A stretch of DNA of 51,053 bases from an uncultured Fibrobacter sp. (GCA_946414025.1 CAMKMX010000020.1:1-51053); one strand, 5' to 3'; shown: positions 1-7,330, counted from the stretch's first letter. The notes: generated by a model from the letters alone, not told the origin. Program-made: numbers and translations.

Positions 1-224
1 CCGACGACTCCAGCGACAGCAAGGGCAATCCTTCTTCGGCAGGAACATCGACCAAATCCAGCAACTCGAATTCATCTGGAACGACTACGAAGTCAAGCAG
101 CAGTTCTGCGGGCAAGGTGAATGGCTTGGCGACGCCGTGCAAGACTGAAACCGAAGACAACTGCGAGTATGGCGAGTTGGTGGATGAACGCGATGGCCAG
201 ACATACAAGACGGTGAAAATCGGC
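1..224 (+). repeat. Linker/FISUMP N-terminal segment shared with 2248-2471
   Basis: Bases 1-224 read identically to 2248-2471 (offset 2247). Identity stops abruptly inside the codons after KIG (cggcacc versus cggcgac). Downstream the two FISUMP domains differ strongly. This is the footprint of a recent duplication or conversion limited to the linker and domain start. Confidence 0.85.
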
Positions 225-800
225 ACCCAGGCTTGGATGGCAGAAAACCTGAACTATGACCCTGGACAGGGTGGTTCAGGTTCGTCGGCATACGATTGGT
301 CATGGTGCCATGACGACGACCCTTCCAATTGCGCCAAATACGGGCGGCTCTACACCTGGGCCGCCGCGATGGACTCCGCTACGACCTATTGTGGTTTCGG
401 CAAGTCCTGCACGGCGACGCATCCCGTCCAGGGCATCTGCCCGAGCGGCTGGCATTTGCCCGATACGACCGATTGGCACGATCTCATCGTAGCTGCCGGC
501 GGACAGTATTCCGCGGGAGCAAAGTTGAAATCGACCTCTGGGTGGGAGAACGATGGGTGGGGGAACGATGGCAACGGCACGGATGCGTTCGGCTTCTCGG
601 CGCTCCCGTCCGGCTACAGGAGCAGAGGCGGGGACTACCACACCGCCGGCGGCTATGCGTACATCTGGTCTTCTTTCGAGTACATCACGGGCCTCGTCGC
701 GTACGAAATGGGCCTGCGCTGCACCATCGCGTACGCATACATAGAGCGCGGCAACGAGGAGTCCGGCTACGCGGTGCGTTGCATCAAGGACTCTGAGTAA
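1..800 (+). CDS. FISUMP-domain lipoprotein, 5' end cut by window edge
   Basis: The coding frame is open from base 3 and the start lies upstream of the window. A Ser/Thr-rich linker (SSAGTSTKSSNSNSSG) leads into a Fibrobacter succinogenes major paralogous (FISUMP) domain, seen as DERDGQTYKTVKIG, WMAENLNY, GRLYTWAAAMDS, QGICPSGWHLPD and a terminal AVRCIKDSE. Its paralogues 2 and 3 downstream carry lipoprotein signals, so this one is probably also an exported lipoprotein. The domain's molecular function is unknown. The gene is followed after 18 bp by a paralogue. Bases 1-224 read the same as 2248-2471 in the third copy, pointing to recent duplication or gene conversion. Confidence 0.9.
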   Translation, partial: DDSSDSKGNPSSAGTSTKSSNSNSSGTTTKSSSSSAGKVNGLATPCKTETEDNCEYGELVDERDGQTYKTVKIGTQAWMAENLNYDPGQGGSGSSAYDWSWCHDDDPSNCAKYGRLYTWAAAMDSATTYCGFGKSCTATHPVQGICPSGWHLPDTTDWHDLIVAAGGQYSAGAKLKSTSGWENDGWGNDGNGTDAFGFSALPSGYRSRGGDYHTAGGYAYIWSSFEYITGLVAYEMGLRCTIAYAYIERGNEESGYAVRCIKDSE

Positions 801-818
801 TTTCCAAAAGGTTTTGCT

Positions 819-2006
819 ATGAAAAACACGTTCGCGAAAAAGTTCACTGTCTTAGCCCTTGTGGGGGTGCTCGGTGTTGCGTTTACCGCCTGTGACGATT
901 CTTCGTCGGCGGGTGGTGAGGGCGGTAGCGGCGGCACTCGTGGTGATATTCCCGACACCGTCGAGACATTCATGGAACTGTCGGATTACGACTGCGGCAA
1001 GAGTCAGAAGTGTGTCGCCACCTACCTGACGGAATACCATGACATGGCTGTTTGCGATGGCGACAACGGCTGGGTCATCGGGACTCTCATCGAGAAGATG
1101 GACTGCGATTTCTCTTCATCGAGTGACAAGTCGAGCGACAGCAAGGGCAATCCTTCTTCGGCAGGAACATCGACCAAGTCAAGCAACTCCAATTCGTCTG
1201 GAAATGGCACAAAGTCAAGCAACAGTTCTGCGAGCAAGGTCGAGTCTTCGTTTAGTAAAGGCGAGGTTCCGAAAAGTTACGCCGAAGCAAAGGTCATGCC
1301 GTCTGGAACATACGATTGCACGAAGTATAAGTGTGTTACGACAGAATACCTGAACCAGGAATTCCTTGAAACGGGTAAGTATGGCGAAATTCTCGATGAA
1401 CGCGATGGTCAGGTTTATAAGACTGCTCAGATTGGCGAGCAGATATGGATGGCACAGAATTTGAACTATGCCGACAGTATTAAAACGCCTAGTTTGTTGG
1501 AACGTAATTGGTGCTATGAATACAATGAAGAAAAATGTGCGTATGGCGGTCGGCTTTACACCTGGGCCGCGGCGATTGACTCAATCGCACTTTACGACAG
1601 CGGCAATGGAGTGGACTGTGGCAGAAAAAAGACCTGCTCTCTACCTTCAAAAGTTCAGGGTTTATGTCCGATGGGGTGGCATCTGCCTGATACAACCGAA
1701 TGGAATGTTTTGATTGATGAAGTTGGCGGAACAGATGATGCGGGTAAGGCTCTCAAATCTCAGACGGGATGGACTAATAATCGTAACGGTACGGACGCAT
1801 ACGGTTTTGCGGCGTTGCCTGTGGGCTCGAGACCAACCGATGGTTTTGTCAATGCTGGCGATTATACAGACTTTTGGAGTTCTTCCGAAATTGATGGCTA
1901 TTATGTATATGGCGTGAATATGTATTATGGACGTCCAAGTGCACTCATGGTTAATCGCAGTAAGGTCATTGCAGTGAGCGTCCGTTGCCTCAAGGACTCT
2001 GAGTAA
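819..2006 (+). CDS. FISUMP-domain lipoprotein (paralogue 2)
   Basis: This is a 395-aa predicted lipoprotein. A lysine-containing n-region and hydrophobic core end in the lipobox FTAC with Cys25, followed by DDSSSAGG. Residues 30-180 hold a Cys-containing module (YDCGKSQKCVATYL, repeated as YDCTKYKCVTTEYL) and Ser-rich linkers. Residues about 185-395 are the FISUMP domain (DERDGQVYKTAQIG, WMAQNLNY, GRLYTWAAAIDS, GLCPMGWHLPD, VRCLKDSE). An AAAAGG Shine-Dalgarno sits 9 nt before ATG. The 18-bp spacers before this gene and the next read the same. Probably outer-membrane anchored and surface exposed; ligand unknown. Confidence 0.93.
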   Translation: MKNTFAKKFTVLALVGVLGVAFTACDDSSSAGGEGGSGGTRGDIPDTVETFMELSDYDCGKSQKCVATYLTEYHDMAVCDGDNGWVIGTLIEKMDCDFSSSSDKSSDSKGNPSSAGTSTKSSNSNSSGNGTKSSNSSASKVESSFSKGEVPKSYAEAKVMPSGTYDCTKYKCVTTEYLNQEFLETGKYGEILDERDGQVYKTAQIGEQIWMAQNLNYADSIKTPSLLERNWCYEYNEEKCAYGGRLYTWAAAIDSIALYDSGNGVDCGRKKTCSLPSKVQGLCPMGWHLPDTTEWNVLIDEVGGTDDAGKALKSQTGWTNNRNGTDAYGFAALPVGSRPTDGFVNAGDYTDFWSSSEIDGYYVYGVNMYYGRPSALMVNRSKVIAVSVRCLKDSE

Positions 2007-2024
2007 TTTCCAAAAGGTTTTGCT

Positions 2025-3116
2025 ATGAAAAATACATTCGCGAAAATGTTTACGGTCTGTGCCCTTGCGGGGGTGCTCGGTTTCGCCCTTTCCGCCTGCG
2101 ACGATTCTTCGTCGGCGGGGGGTGATAATAACGAAACAAGTGCCCTGAGCTGCAGTGCCGAAATGTCATCGTCATCTCGTCATTGCGAGGACTGTAAGGA
2201 CGAAGCAATCTCCAGTAGCGGCAAGTCCAACGATCCCGCCGAAGTGACCGACGACTCCAGCGACAGCAAGGGCAATCCTTCTTCGGCAGGAACATCGACC
2301 AAATCCAGCAACTCGAATTCATCTGGAACGACTACGAAGTCAAGCAGCAGTTCTGCGGGCAAGGTGAATGGCTTGGCGACGCCGTGCAAGACTGAAACCG
2401 AAGACAACTGCGAGTATGGCGAGTTGGTGGATGAACGCGATGGCCAGACATACAAGACGGTGAAAATCGGCGACCAATGGTGGATGGCAGAGAACTTGAA
2501 TTATCTTGCGGACGGCGAATCCTTTTGTGTTATAAAGAATGAACAGGAGACTGATGATTGTGGTGATTATGGGCGTCGTTATAAATGGGGTGTGGCTGTT
2601 GGTTTACCTGACAAATGTAATCTGGGCTGCAATTTTATTGAATTCAATTATCAGCCACAAGGAATTTGTCCTGATGGATGGCATTTGCCCAGCGAAGAGG
2701 ATTGGAGAGAATTAATTTTTTTCATTGGTGGAAAGTATGAAAAAACGACTGGAGGGACTTTTGCATTTGCTAGGAGTAATGACATCAATTCCTTTGGTTT
2801 CGAAATTTTGTTAACAACTGATGAATGGGGCTACAGTGGAGCTCATTTTTGGAGTGCCTCTCTTATGGATGATCATTCCATTTACGATATAGAATATTTT
2901 CTTGATCGGACGGGAAATAATATTAGGGTGAGACGTGTACTTACATCTTATTTGGGTGAAAGCTTTGAAACAGTTCGTTGTGTTAAGGGAAGGGAACCCG
3001 CGCTCCCTTTCACTTGTTCTAAAGATTTGGAACTGGCGGAGCTAGTAGACAAACTTGGTCGTCGGTATGTATGTATGGACGGTGTTTTTGTTCGTAAAAC
3101 TTCTTATGCGTTGTAA
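2025..3116 (+). CDS. FISUMP-domain lipoprotein (paralogue 3, chimeric)
   Basis: This 363-aa lipoprotein has a signal almost identical to its upstream neighbour (MKNTFAKMFTVCALAGVLGF, lipobox LSAC, Cys25). The FISUMP domain spans about residues 130-325 (DERDGQTYKTVKIG, WWMAENLNYL, GICPDGWHLPSEEDW, ETVRCVKGRE). A non-FISUMP tail of about 40 residues (FTCSKDLELAELVDKLG, YVCMDGVF) follows. The Ser-rich linker is interrupted by RHCEDCKDEAIS, encoded by a REP-like palindrome. The middle of the gene is A+T-richer than the shared 5' part. After the stop the same frame continues into a FISUMP-like terminus, so the 3' end looks recombined. Confidence 0.92.
   Translation: MKNTFAKMFTVCALAGVLGFALSACDDSSSAGGDNNETSALSCSAEMSSSSRHCEDCKDEAISSSGKSNDPAEVTDDSSDSKGNPSSAGTSTKSSNSNSSGTTTKSSSSSAGKVNGLATPCKTETEDNCEYGELVDERDGQTYKTVKIGDQWWMAENLNYLADGESFCVIKNEQETDDCGDYGRRYKWGVAVGLPDKCNLGCNFIEFNYQPQGICPDGWHLPSEEDWRELIFFIGGKYEKTTGGTFAFARSNDINSFGFEILLTTDEWGYSGAHFWSASLMDDHSIYDIEYFLDRTGNNIRVRRVLTSYLGESFETVRCVKGREPALPFTCSKDLELAELVDKLGRRYVCMDGVFVRKTSYAL
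2178..2213 (+). repeat. REP-like palindromic element inside a lipoprotein linker
   Basis: The stretch reads CGTCATTGCGAGG, then actgtaagga, then CGAAGCAATCTCC. It matches from memory the dispersed bacterial repeat of the CGTCATTGCGAGG...CGAAGCAATCTCC type. It is translated in frame as part of the linker. The two upstream paralogues lack it, so it looks like an insertion. Confidence 0.6.
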
Positions 3117-3128
3117 GTTACATTTTTC

Positions 3129-3155
3129 GTCCGTTGTGTAAAGAACTCCGACTAA
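3129..3155 (+). pseudogene. Remnant of a FISUMP C-terminus
   Basis: Bases 3129-3155 translate as VRCVKNSD-stop, the usual last residues of FISUMP domains (compare VRCLKDSE and VRCIKDSE). They lie 12 bases after the stop of the third FISUMP gene and in the same frame. No start or upstream domain belongs to them. They are best read as the leftover end of a recombined copy. Confidence 0.7.
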
Positions 3156-3175
3156 ATCCCTTTCGGATAATCATT

Positions 3176-3224
3176 CCACACCCCACACTACACACCCCAC
3201 ATTTCACATTACACACTTCACACT
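3176..3224 (+). repeat. Heptad repeat array A (NCACANN, 7 units)
   Basis: Seven consecutive 7-mers can be read: ccacacc, ccacact, acacacc, ccacatt, tcacatt, acacact, tcacact. The shared core is CACA at a strict 7-bp period. Confidence 0.85.
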
Positions 3225-3250
3225 CGCGTCTGCGTTAGGGGGCGTCGCAC

Positions 3251-3334
3251 CGCCACGCGGTGGCGAGACGCGTAAGCGGCTCGATGAGCCGAGGGTGCTC
3301 GGCGAGCAGCACCCGCCCCGGCCCATGGCCGGGG
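3251..3334. repeat. Four consecutive small hairpins
   Basis: Four perfect inverted repeats follow one another: cgccac/gtggcg with a gcg loop (3251-3265), cggctc/gagccg with a gat loop (3277-3291), gggtgct/agcaccc (3293-3314), and ccccggcc/ggccgggg with a cat loop (3316-3334). Three of the four have triloops. None is followed by a T-run, so they do not look like ordinary terminators. Confidence 0.75.
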
Positions 3335-3341
3335 AACGCCC
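3326..3341 (+). repeat. 16-bp direct repeat flanking the TA pair, left copy
   Basis: TGGCCGGGGAACGCCC occurs here and again at 4287-4302. The two copies bracket the toxin-antitoxin pair. The left copy overlaps the right arm of the fourth hairpin. Confidence 0.75.
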
Positions 3342-3472
3342 ATAAGAAAACAGATTTAGGTTATTGTCCTTATATTCCCGAATATATGAAATGGGCTGTT
3401 TGCTTTTTTGTGCAAAGAAAGGTATATTTTGGAAGGGGATATAAAAAATATATATTGATGACGGAGGCCCTT

Positions 3473-3760
3473 ATGGAAATGACAACGGTCCAGCTTAAGG
3501 TTCCCGTGGCTATGGAACCGTATATTGCGACGAAGCCAGATGACGAACTTGTCCAGTTGGCCCTGTTGTTGCATCCGTTCGTGAAGAACGAAACTATTTC
3601 GCATGGTCGTGCCGCGGAAATCCTCGGCATCACGAAGTGGCAACTTATTGAACTTTACGCCAACGAAGGGTTCGCTTATTTCGACATGGATTGGAGCGAG
3701 GTAGAAGAAGACGTTGCAACCTATGAACGCCTGAAAGCCAAAGAGGCCGCACAGGTATGA
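3473..3760 (+). CDS. UPF0175-family antitoxin
   Basis: This 95-aa protein resembles the UPF0175 family, the antitoxin partners of DUF3368 PIN toxins. The core is LVQLALLLHPFVKNE, then SHGRAAEILGITKWQLIELY, a helix-turn-helix-like segment, then FAYFDMDWSEVEED. The ATG at 3473 is preferred because a perfect GGAGG (3463-3467) lies 5 nt upstream; an ATG at 3458 and a much longer upstream frame have no such support. The stop overlaps the start of the toxin gene by 4 bp (ATGA). Expected role: bind and neutralise the toxin and repress the pair. Confidence 0.85.
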   Translation: MEMTTVQLKVPVAMEPYIATKPDDELVQLALLLHPFVKNETISHGRAAEILGITKWQLIELYANEGFAYFDMDWSEVEEDVATYERLKAKEAAQV

Positions 3761-4242
3761 TTGTCGTCTCCGATACCACGCCACTTATTTCCCTCCTTAA
3801 AATTCGTCGCCTTGATTTGCTGGAAAGTCTTTTTGGGGCTGTCCATATTCCTCAAGGAGTCTTCGACGAACTGACGGCAAACCCCGATTTTGCTGAAGAG
3901 GCGTCCGAAATCCAGGAATGCGAATTCATCAAGATTCAGGATGTCAACCCACAAGAAGTGTCCCTTTTTAGGCGGACTACGGGGCTTGACCTTGGCGAGA
4001 GCGAGGCACTGGTTCTTACCGACAGGTTGAAAGCCGACTTGTTGCTTGTTGACGAGATTCGCGCGAGGCATGTCGCAAAATCTATCGGTTTCAATATAAT
4101 GGGGACAATAGGCATTTTCAGTGCCGCCTATAAAGAGGGTTTCATTTCTGCCGATGAAATTCGCGAGGCTGTGGAAATCCTGCGTTCCAGCGGGCGGCAT
4201 ATCGGTGAGAGGCTTTTCAAGAAGTTGATTGAATCCCTGTAA
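3757..4242 (+). CDS. DUF3368 PIN-like toxin (predicted ribonuclease)
   Basis: This 161-aa protein begins VVSDTTPLISLLKIRRLDLL, the hallmark of DUF3368 PIN-fold proteins. Candidate metal-binding acidic residues are Asp6, Glu38 (VFDEL), Glu81/Glu83 (GESEAL) and Asp99 (LLVDEIRAR). PIN toxins are metal-dependent ribonucleases; the RNA target here cannot be inferred. Translation is coupled to the antitoxin through the ATGA overlap. The module is bracketed by the 16-bp direct repeats, as expected of mobile toxin-antitoxin cassettes. Confidence 0.85.
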   Translation: MIVVSDTTPLISLLKIRRLDLLESLFGAVHIPQGVFDELTANPDFAEEASEIQECEFIKIQDVNPQEVSLFRRTTGLDLGESEALVLTDRLKADLLLVDEIRARHVAKSIGFNIMGTIGIFSAAYKEGFISADEIREAVEILRSSGRHIGERLFKKLIESL

Positions 4243-4286
4243 AATTGATTGACGGTCTTGCCACTTTTTGCGGGGATGACAAGTTG

Positions 4287-4302
4287 TGGCCGGGGAACGC
4301 CC
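4287..4302 (+). repeat. 16-bp direct repeat flanking the TA pair, right copy
   Basis: TGGCCGGGGAACGCCC, identical to 3326-3341. It lies 45 bp after the toxin stop and is preceded by gcggggatgaca, a REP-like half-element. Confidence 0.75.
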
Positions 4303-4358
4303 TTTGACGGCAGGCTCTTTTTTTGCTAGATTTGCGTCCCTATTTCAGGGGATGCGCT

Positions 4359-6254
4359 ATGATGGATTTGTCTGTATTTTTCGATGGAATGTCCAAGCCC
4401 ATGTTGCGTGAGGTCCACGCTACGGCATACGGCAAGAAGGGCCTGCTGAACAACGCCTTGATTCAGTCGGAGGTGGTGTCCTTTTATTCCAGCGAAGAAC
4501 GCATGCAGTCTATCCGTCAAAAATTGGAGAGCTGGCAGCGGCATTGCCTGGACCTGATTTACCTGAGCGGGAGCCGCGGGCTTTCTTACAACGAGTTGCG
4601 TCTTTCTGTGCCTGCGGCCAAGAGCGCCGAGCTCCAGAAGTTTCTGATTTCCCTTTGCCAGCAGTTTTTGGTGTGGCGTTCTTCGACGCCTACCGCTGTC
4701 GTGTATTACGGTTTTCGGAATTTCGAGGAGAACATCCGTTACGTTCCCGAACCGGTGGACCCTTCCAAGGGCACTCACGTGGGTTACAGCGTCCTTTTGG
4801 ACTGGCACGTTTGCAAGGTGCTGGGGCTTGCCCAGCGGGGCGAACTGAAGGTGAACGGCAACGGGACCCTGCACCGCCGTAGCCGGCAGCTCTGCCTGGA
4901 TTCCTTTACGTCGGCTTCCAAGCTGTGGTCTAGCGCCGCCGAATCGGAACTGACCCTGATTTTCAGTTTCTTGACCCAGAACCGCTGGCTTTCCCTGGTG
5001 GGCACGAATCTTTACCCCTCGGAAAAGGCCCTTGACTTTTTGAAGAAGAACAGTTTCCGCCTGCACCAGGACATTCTCTCCTGGTGGCTGTGCGTCCGTT
5101 TCCAAAAAGACCACATGCTCTGCAAGAGCCTTTTCAAGAACCTCTCCACGGTTACCTCTGTGCAGGACGCCGCCCAGATTTTCTGGGTGCTGGACCCCAC
5201 CTTCCGCATTCTGGACAAGAGCCGTCACCTGGGCTGGGAAAACCTGCCCCGCCCCCTGCGGGAAGCGTGGCTCCTGGGCCTTGTGGACTTTACCCTCTCC
5301 GGGCAGAAGGGCGTGCACAAGGTGGAGCAGGTGGCGCTGAACGCAAGCGGCCTGGAATGGCTGGAAACATCGGTGATGCCCATGCCCGAGGCGTCCGTTT
5401 CGGTGCTCCCGAACTTTGACATTGTGGCCTCCGTAGGCACGTCGCCGAGAATCCTGTTCGTGCTTTCGTCCCTCGCGGTGTCCAAGAACGACGAGACCTT
5501 CCTCTGTTTCAGCCTGGACAAGGAGACTTATCTTTCGGGGCTCCGCAGCGGTTTTCCGGAATCGGAAATCGAGCATTTCCGGAACGGCGTCAAGACTCCC
5601 GACAACGTGTCTTCGGCTCTGGACGAATGGAACGGTTCTTTTTACGGGGCCCGGGTCCGCACGGTGCGCCTGCTGAAGATTGACGACGCCAAGGCGCTGA
5701 ACGAACTTTCGGCTTTCCCGCAGTTCATGGAAAACGTGGAGGAGTTCATTCCGGGATATGGCTTCTTGATCAAGCCGGAGCGGGAAGAGAACGTGTTCAG
5801 CATTCTGGAAAGTTACGGTTTTTGCCCCAATGCCTCTCGCGCTCTGGAAAACGCAGAGAAGGCTCCTACGGAAGAATGGCGCAAGGATTTCTGTATCCCG
5901 CGCTACGAGGCGGGCACGCCGGACTACGAGCTGCGCGGCGGTCAGGACGAATCGTCCATGCAGTCTTCGCTGGACGCCACCAAGTACGGGAGTCTCTACC
6001 GCAAGCTGGATACCTTTGACCTGGTGAAGGTGCTTCGCTATGCGAAGGTGACGGGAACCCTGCTGGGCGCCCAGGTGAAAGACCCCGGCAAGCGCAGCGA
6101 CAAGATGAAGGAAATCACCTTCTACGTGCATTCCCTGCACCTGTCCAAGGCGCCTTTCAACGCCGAAATTCAAGAAGTGGGCAGCGAAGAAAACCATCCC
6201 TTGCTTCTCTCCTTTATCCAAGAAGTCAAGGTCATGCAGAAAAAATCCGTCTAG
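4359..6254 (+). CDS. Helicase-associated-domain protein (XPB/Ssl2 N-terminal-like, no helicase core)
   Basis: This 631-aa cytoplasmic protein resembles the Helicase_C_3 (XPB/Ssl2 N-terminal-like) family. The recognisable part is the second half: VLPNFDIVASVGTSPRILFV, then the conserved pattern SLDKETYLSGLRSGFPESEI and ALDEWNGSF. No Walker A or DEAD/DEAH motif is present, so it is not itself a helicase and may partner one encoded elsewhere. The ATG at 4359 is chosen because AGGGG lies 7 nt upstream; a TTG at 4323 would only add a poorly supported extension. G+C-rich codon use differs from the A+T-richer TA pair before it. Confidence 0.7.
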   Translation: MMDLSVFFDGMSKPMLREVHATAYGKKGLLNNALIQSEVVSFYSSEERMQSIRQKLESWQRHCLDLIYLSGSRGLSYNELRLSVPAAKSAELQKFLISLCQQFLVWRSSTPTAVVYYGFRNFEENIRYVPEPVDPSKGTHVGYSVLLDWHVCKVLGLAQRGELKVNGNGTLHRRSRQLCLDSFTSASKLWSSAAESELTLIFSFLTQNRWLSLVGTNLYPSEKALDFLKKNSFRLHQDILSWWLCVRFQKDHMLCKSLFKNLSTVTSVQDAAQIFWVLDPTFRILDKSRHLGWENLPRPLREAWLLGLVDFTLSGQKGVHKVEQVALNASGLEWLETSVMPMPEASVSVLPNFDIVASVGTSPRILFVLSSLAVSKNDETFLCFSLDKETYLSGLRSGFPESEIEHFRNGVKTPDNVSSALDEWNGSFYGARVRTVRLLKIDDAKALNELSAFPQFMENVEEFIPGYGFLIKPEREENVFSILESYGFCPNASRALENAEKAPTEEWRKDFCIPRYEAGTPDYELRGGQDESSMQSSLDATKYGSLYRKLDTFDLVKVLRYAKVTGTLLGAQVKDPGKRSDKMKEITFYVHSLHLSKAPFNAEIQEVGSEENHPLLLSFIQEVKVMQKKSV

Positions 6255-6277
6255 TTCGGATTTAGTCGAAAGCGTTT

Positions 6278-6724
6278 TTAGGGCAGCGTCTGGGCGTAGC
6301 CTGCGATATCTACCATTTCGTCCAGCGTGAGCTCGTCGTAAAACGGTTCCATGCCCTCGCGGGTTTCGTCGCCGAAATTCATCTGGTACCAGAATGTGGG
6401 CATGTCGTCCCGGGCCCTTTGCCCCAGGTAGGTGGGCTTTGCCTCCAATGGCGTGAAGTTGATTCGCCTGCCGTCGAGATTGTGGCAGCCCCTGCAGTTC
6501 TGGTAAAAGAGTTTTTTGCCCCGTTCCAGGTTTGCGCCCTTGATTTTTCCGTCTTTGTCCAGGAGCTTGTAGACCAGATAGGCCATGCGCTTGTCTTCTC
6601 TGGTGAGGGTGTCTCCGGGAGAGCCTGGCTCAGGCGCATCTCCTGCAGGTGCCGGATCGCCAAGAACCAGGCCGTAGCCTGCAAGACAGAGGGCGATTCC
6701 CAGGGTTCTAAACGAACGGCGCAT
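6278..6724 (-). CDS. Small c-type cytochrome
   Basis: This 148-aa protein has an N-terminal hydrophobic export segment and one haem c site, CRGCH (Cys77, Cys80, His81). It is preceded by GKKLFYQN and followed by an FWYQMNFG/EGMEPF region that could supply the distal methionine, then LTLDEMVDIAGYAQTL, typical of class I cytochrome c. Expected location is periplasmic or membrane-tethered; the redox partner is unknown. No other electron-transfer gene adjoins it. The promoter element TATATT lies 6 nt before ATG and there is no Shine-Dalgarno. Confidence 0.85.
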   Translation of the reverse strand: MRRSFRTLGIALCLAGYGLVLGDPAPAGDAPEPGSPGDTLTREDKRMAYLVYKLLDKDGKIKGANLERGKKLFYQNCRGCHNLDGRRINFTPLEAKPTYLGQRARDDMPTFWYQMNFGDETREGMEPFYDELTLDEMVDIAGYAQTLP

Positions 6725-6730
6725 AGGGAG

Positions 6731-6736
6731 AATATA
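6731..6736 (-). promoter_or_regulatory. TATATT element abutting the cytochrome start
   Basis: On the minus strand TATATT is followed by 6 nt and ATG (first T to A of ATG is 12 nt). Spacing predicts a leaderless transcript. Confidence 0.5.
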
Positions 6737-6764
6737 GTAATTAGGGGGTAGGATTTACGCCTAG
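6737..6764 (+). repeat. Heptad repeat array L (4 units)
   Basis: Reads gtaatta, gggggta, ggattta, cgcctag, with a TAGG-type core. It overlaps the stop codon of the small secreted protein gene (6761-6763). Short and degenerate. Confidence 0.5.
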
Positions 6765-7042
6765 CCTTGCTTGGCGGCGATAGAGGAGCGGTGCTTCGAA
6801 ACTTTTATAGCGACGCTGTTTCGTGAGGAGGTCTGCTTGACAGTGGACTGGGCCTTGTTAGATTGGTCTAGATTGAAGGCCTGGCAGCGGGCAGGAACGG
6901 CAGTGCCGAACACCCAAGCCTGTTCTACGATGGCCTTGCAGTTTCTCGTCACATTGATCGATTGATTGGGGATTGCCCGCGTATTTTCGGCAGAAGCGAA
7001 TGTTGCGGCGACCAGTGCGAAGATAACCAAAAGCTTTTTCAT
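6761..7042 (-). CDS. Small secreted protein, unknown function
   Basis: The 93-aa product has a clear signal peptide (MKKLLVIFALVAATFASA, likely cleaved before ENTR). The mature part of about 75 residues is basic, contains two cysteines (NCKAIV, ARCQAF) and is rich in Ser, Lys and Gln. AAGGAG lies about 8 nt upstream of the chosen ATG at 7042. An in-frame start at 7111 would bury the signal peptide behind 23 charged residues. No family recognised. Confidence 0.65.
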   Translation of the reverse strand: MKKLLVIFALVAATFASAENTRAIPNQSINVTRNCKAIVEQAWVFGTAVPARCQAFNLDQSNKAQSTVKQTSSRNSVAIKVSKHRSSIAAKQG

Positions 7043-7153
7043 TTTTTTGAACTCCTTGTTCTTTTTGAATTGTTTGTTTCTTATGCCCCTAATATACCTT
7101 TGCAAATTCATAAAGTCAAATACATAATTTTCATCAAAATGATAGATTATAGT

Positions 7154-7195
7154 TATAGGATTTAGGGGCTAGGATTTAGGGGCTTGGATTTAGGG
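7154..7195 (+). repeat. Heptad repeat array B (TTTAGGG/GCTAGGA, 6 units)
   Basis: Units are tatagga, tttaggg, gctagga, tttaggg, gcttgga, tttaggg. Two words alternate, giving a 14-bp super-period. Confidence 0.85.
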
Positions 7196-7225
7196 AGGTG
7201 TAGAATGTGCGGCTCGGGTCTTAAA

Positions 7226-7320
7226 CGTTGTCATCCTCGCTGTCATTCTGGAGCGCAGCGATAGAATCACGAGGATCTGCTAGATTGCAGTAAGCGGATC
7301 CTCACCTGCGTGAGGATGAC
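7226..7320. repeat. Nested REP-like palindromes
   Basis: An outer pair (tcatcctcg ... cgaggatct) is split at its centre by a second palindrome of the TGTCATTCTGGAGCGCAGCG...AGAATC type (7240-7269). A third hairpin follows at 7298-7317 (atcctcac/gtgaggat, loop ctgc). It reads as one repeat inserted into another. Confidence 0.65.
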
Positions 7321-7330
7321 GAATACATTC

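Larger units (their letters stand above)
3117..3472. other. Gene-free spacer before the toxin-antitoxin pair
   Basis: This 356-bp gap holds the FISUMP remnant, a heptad array (3176-3224), four consecutive hairpins (3251-3334), and an A+T-rich stretch with a TATATTTTG promoter-like element at 3423-3431. A reading frame open across it from 3260 has no coding character before the antitoxin start at 3473. Confidence 0.7.

Noticed and set aside
3260..3472. N-terminal extension of the antitoxin
   Set aside because: The open frame crosses hairpins and A+T-rich DNA, and a perfect GGAGG supports the start at 3473.
4326..6221. A 631-codon open frame antisense to the helicase-associated gene, and similar long antisense frames at 7562-9028 and 24788-26176
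   Set aside because: They mirror well-supported genes, have no start signals and show compositionally odd His/Val/Gln-rich proteins. They follow from strong G/C third-position bias on the coding strand.
7043..7111. Longer form of the small secreted protein starting at 7111
   Set aside because: It would put 23 charged residues before a clear signal peptide, and AAGGAG precedes the inner ATG.
7154..7195. TTTAGGG repeats resembling plant telomeres
   Set aside because: Only three copies, alternating with another 7-mer, and the many other arrays have the same period with unrelated words. The match is chance.
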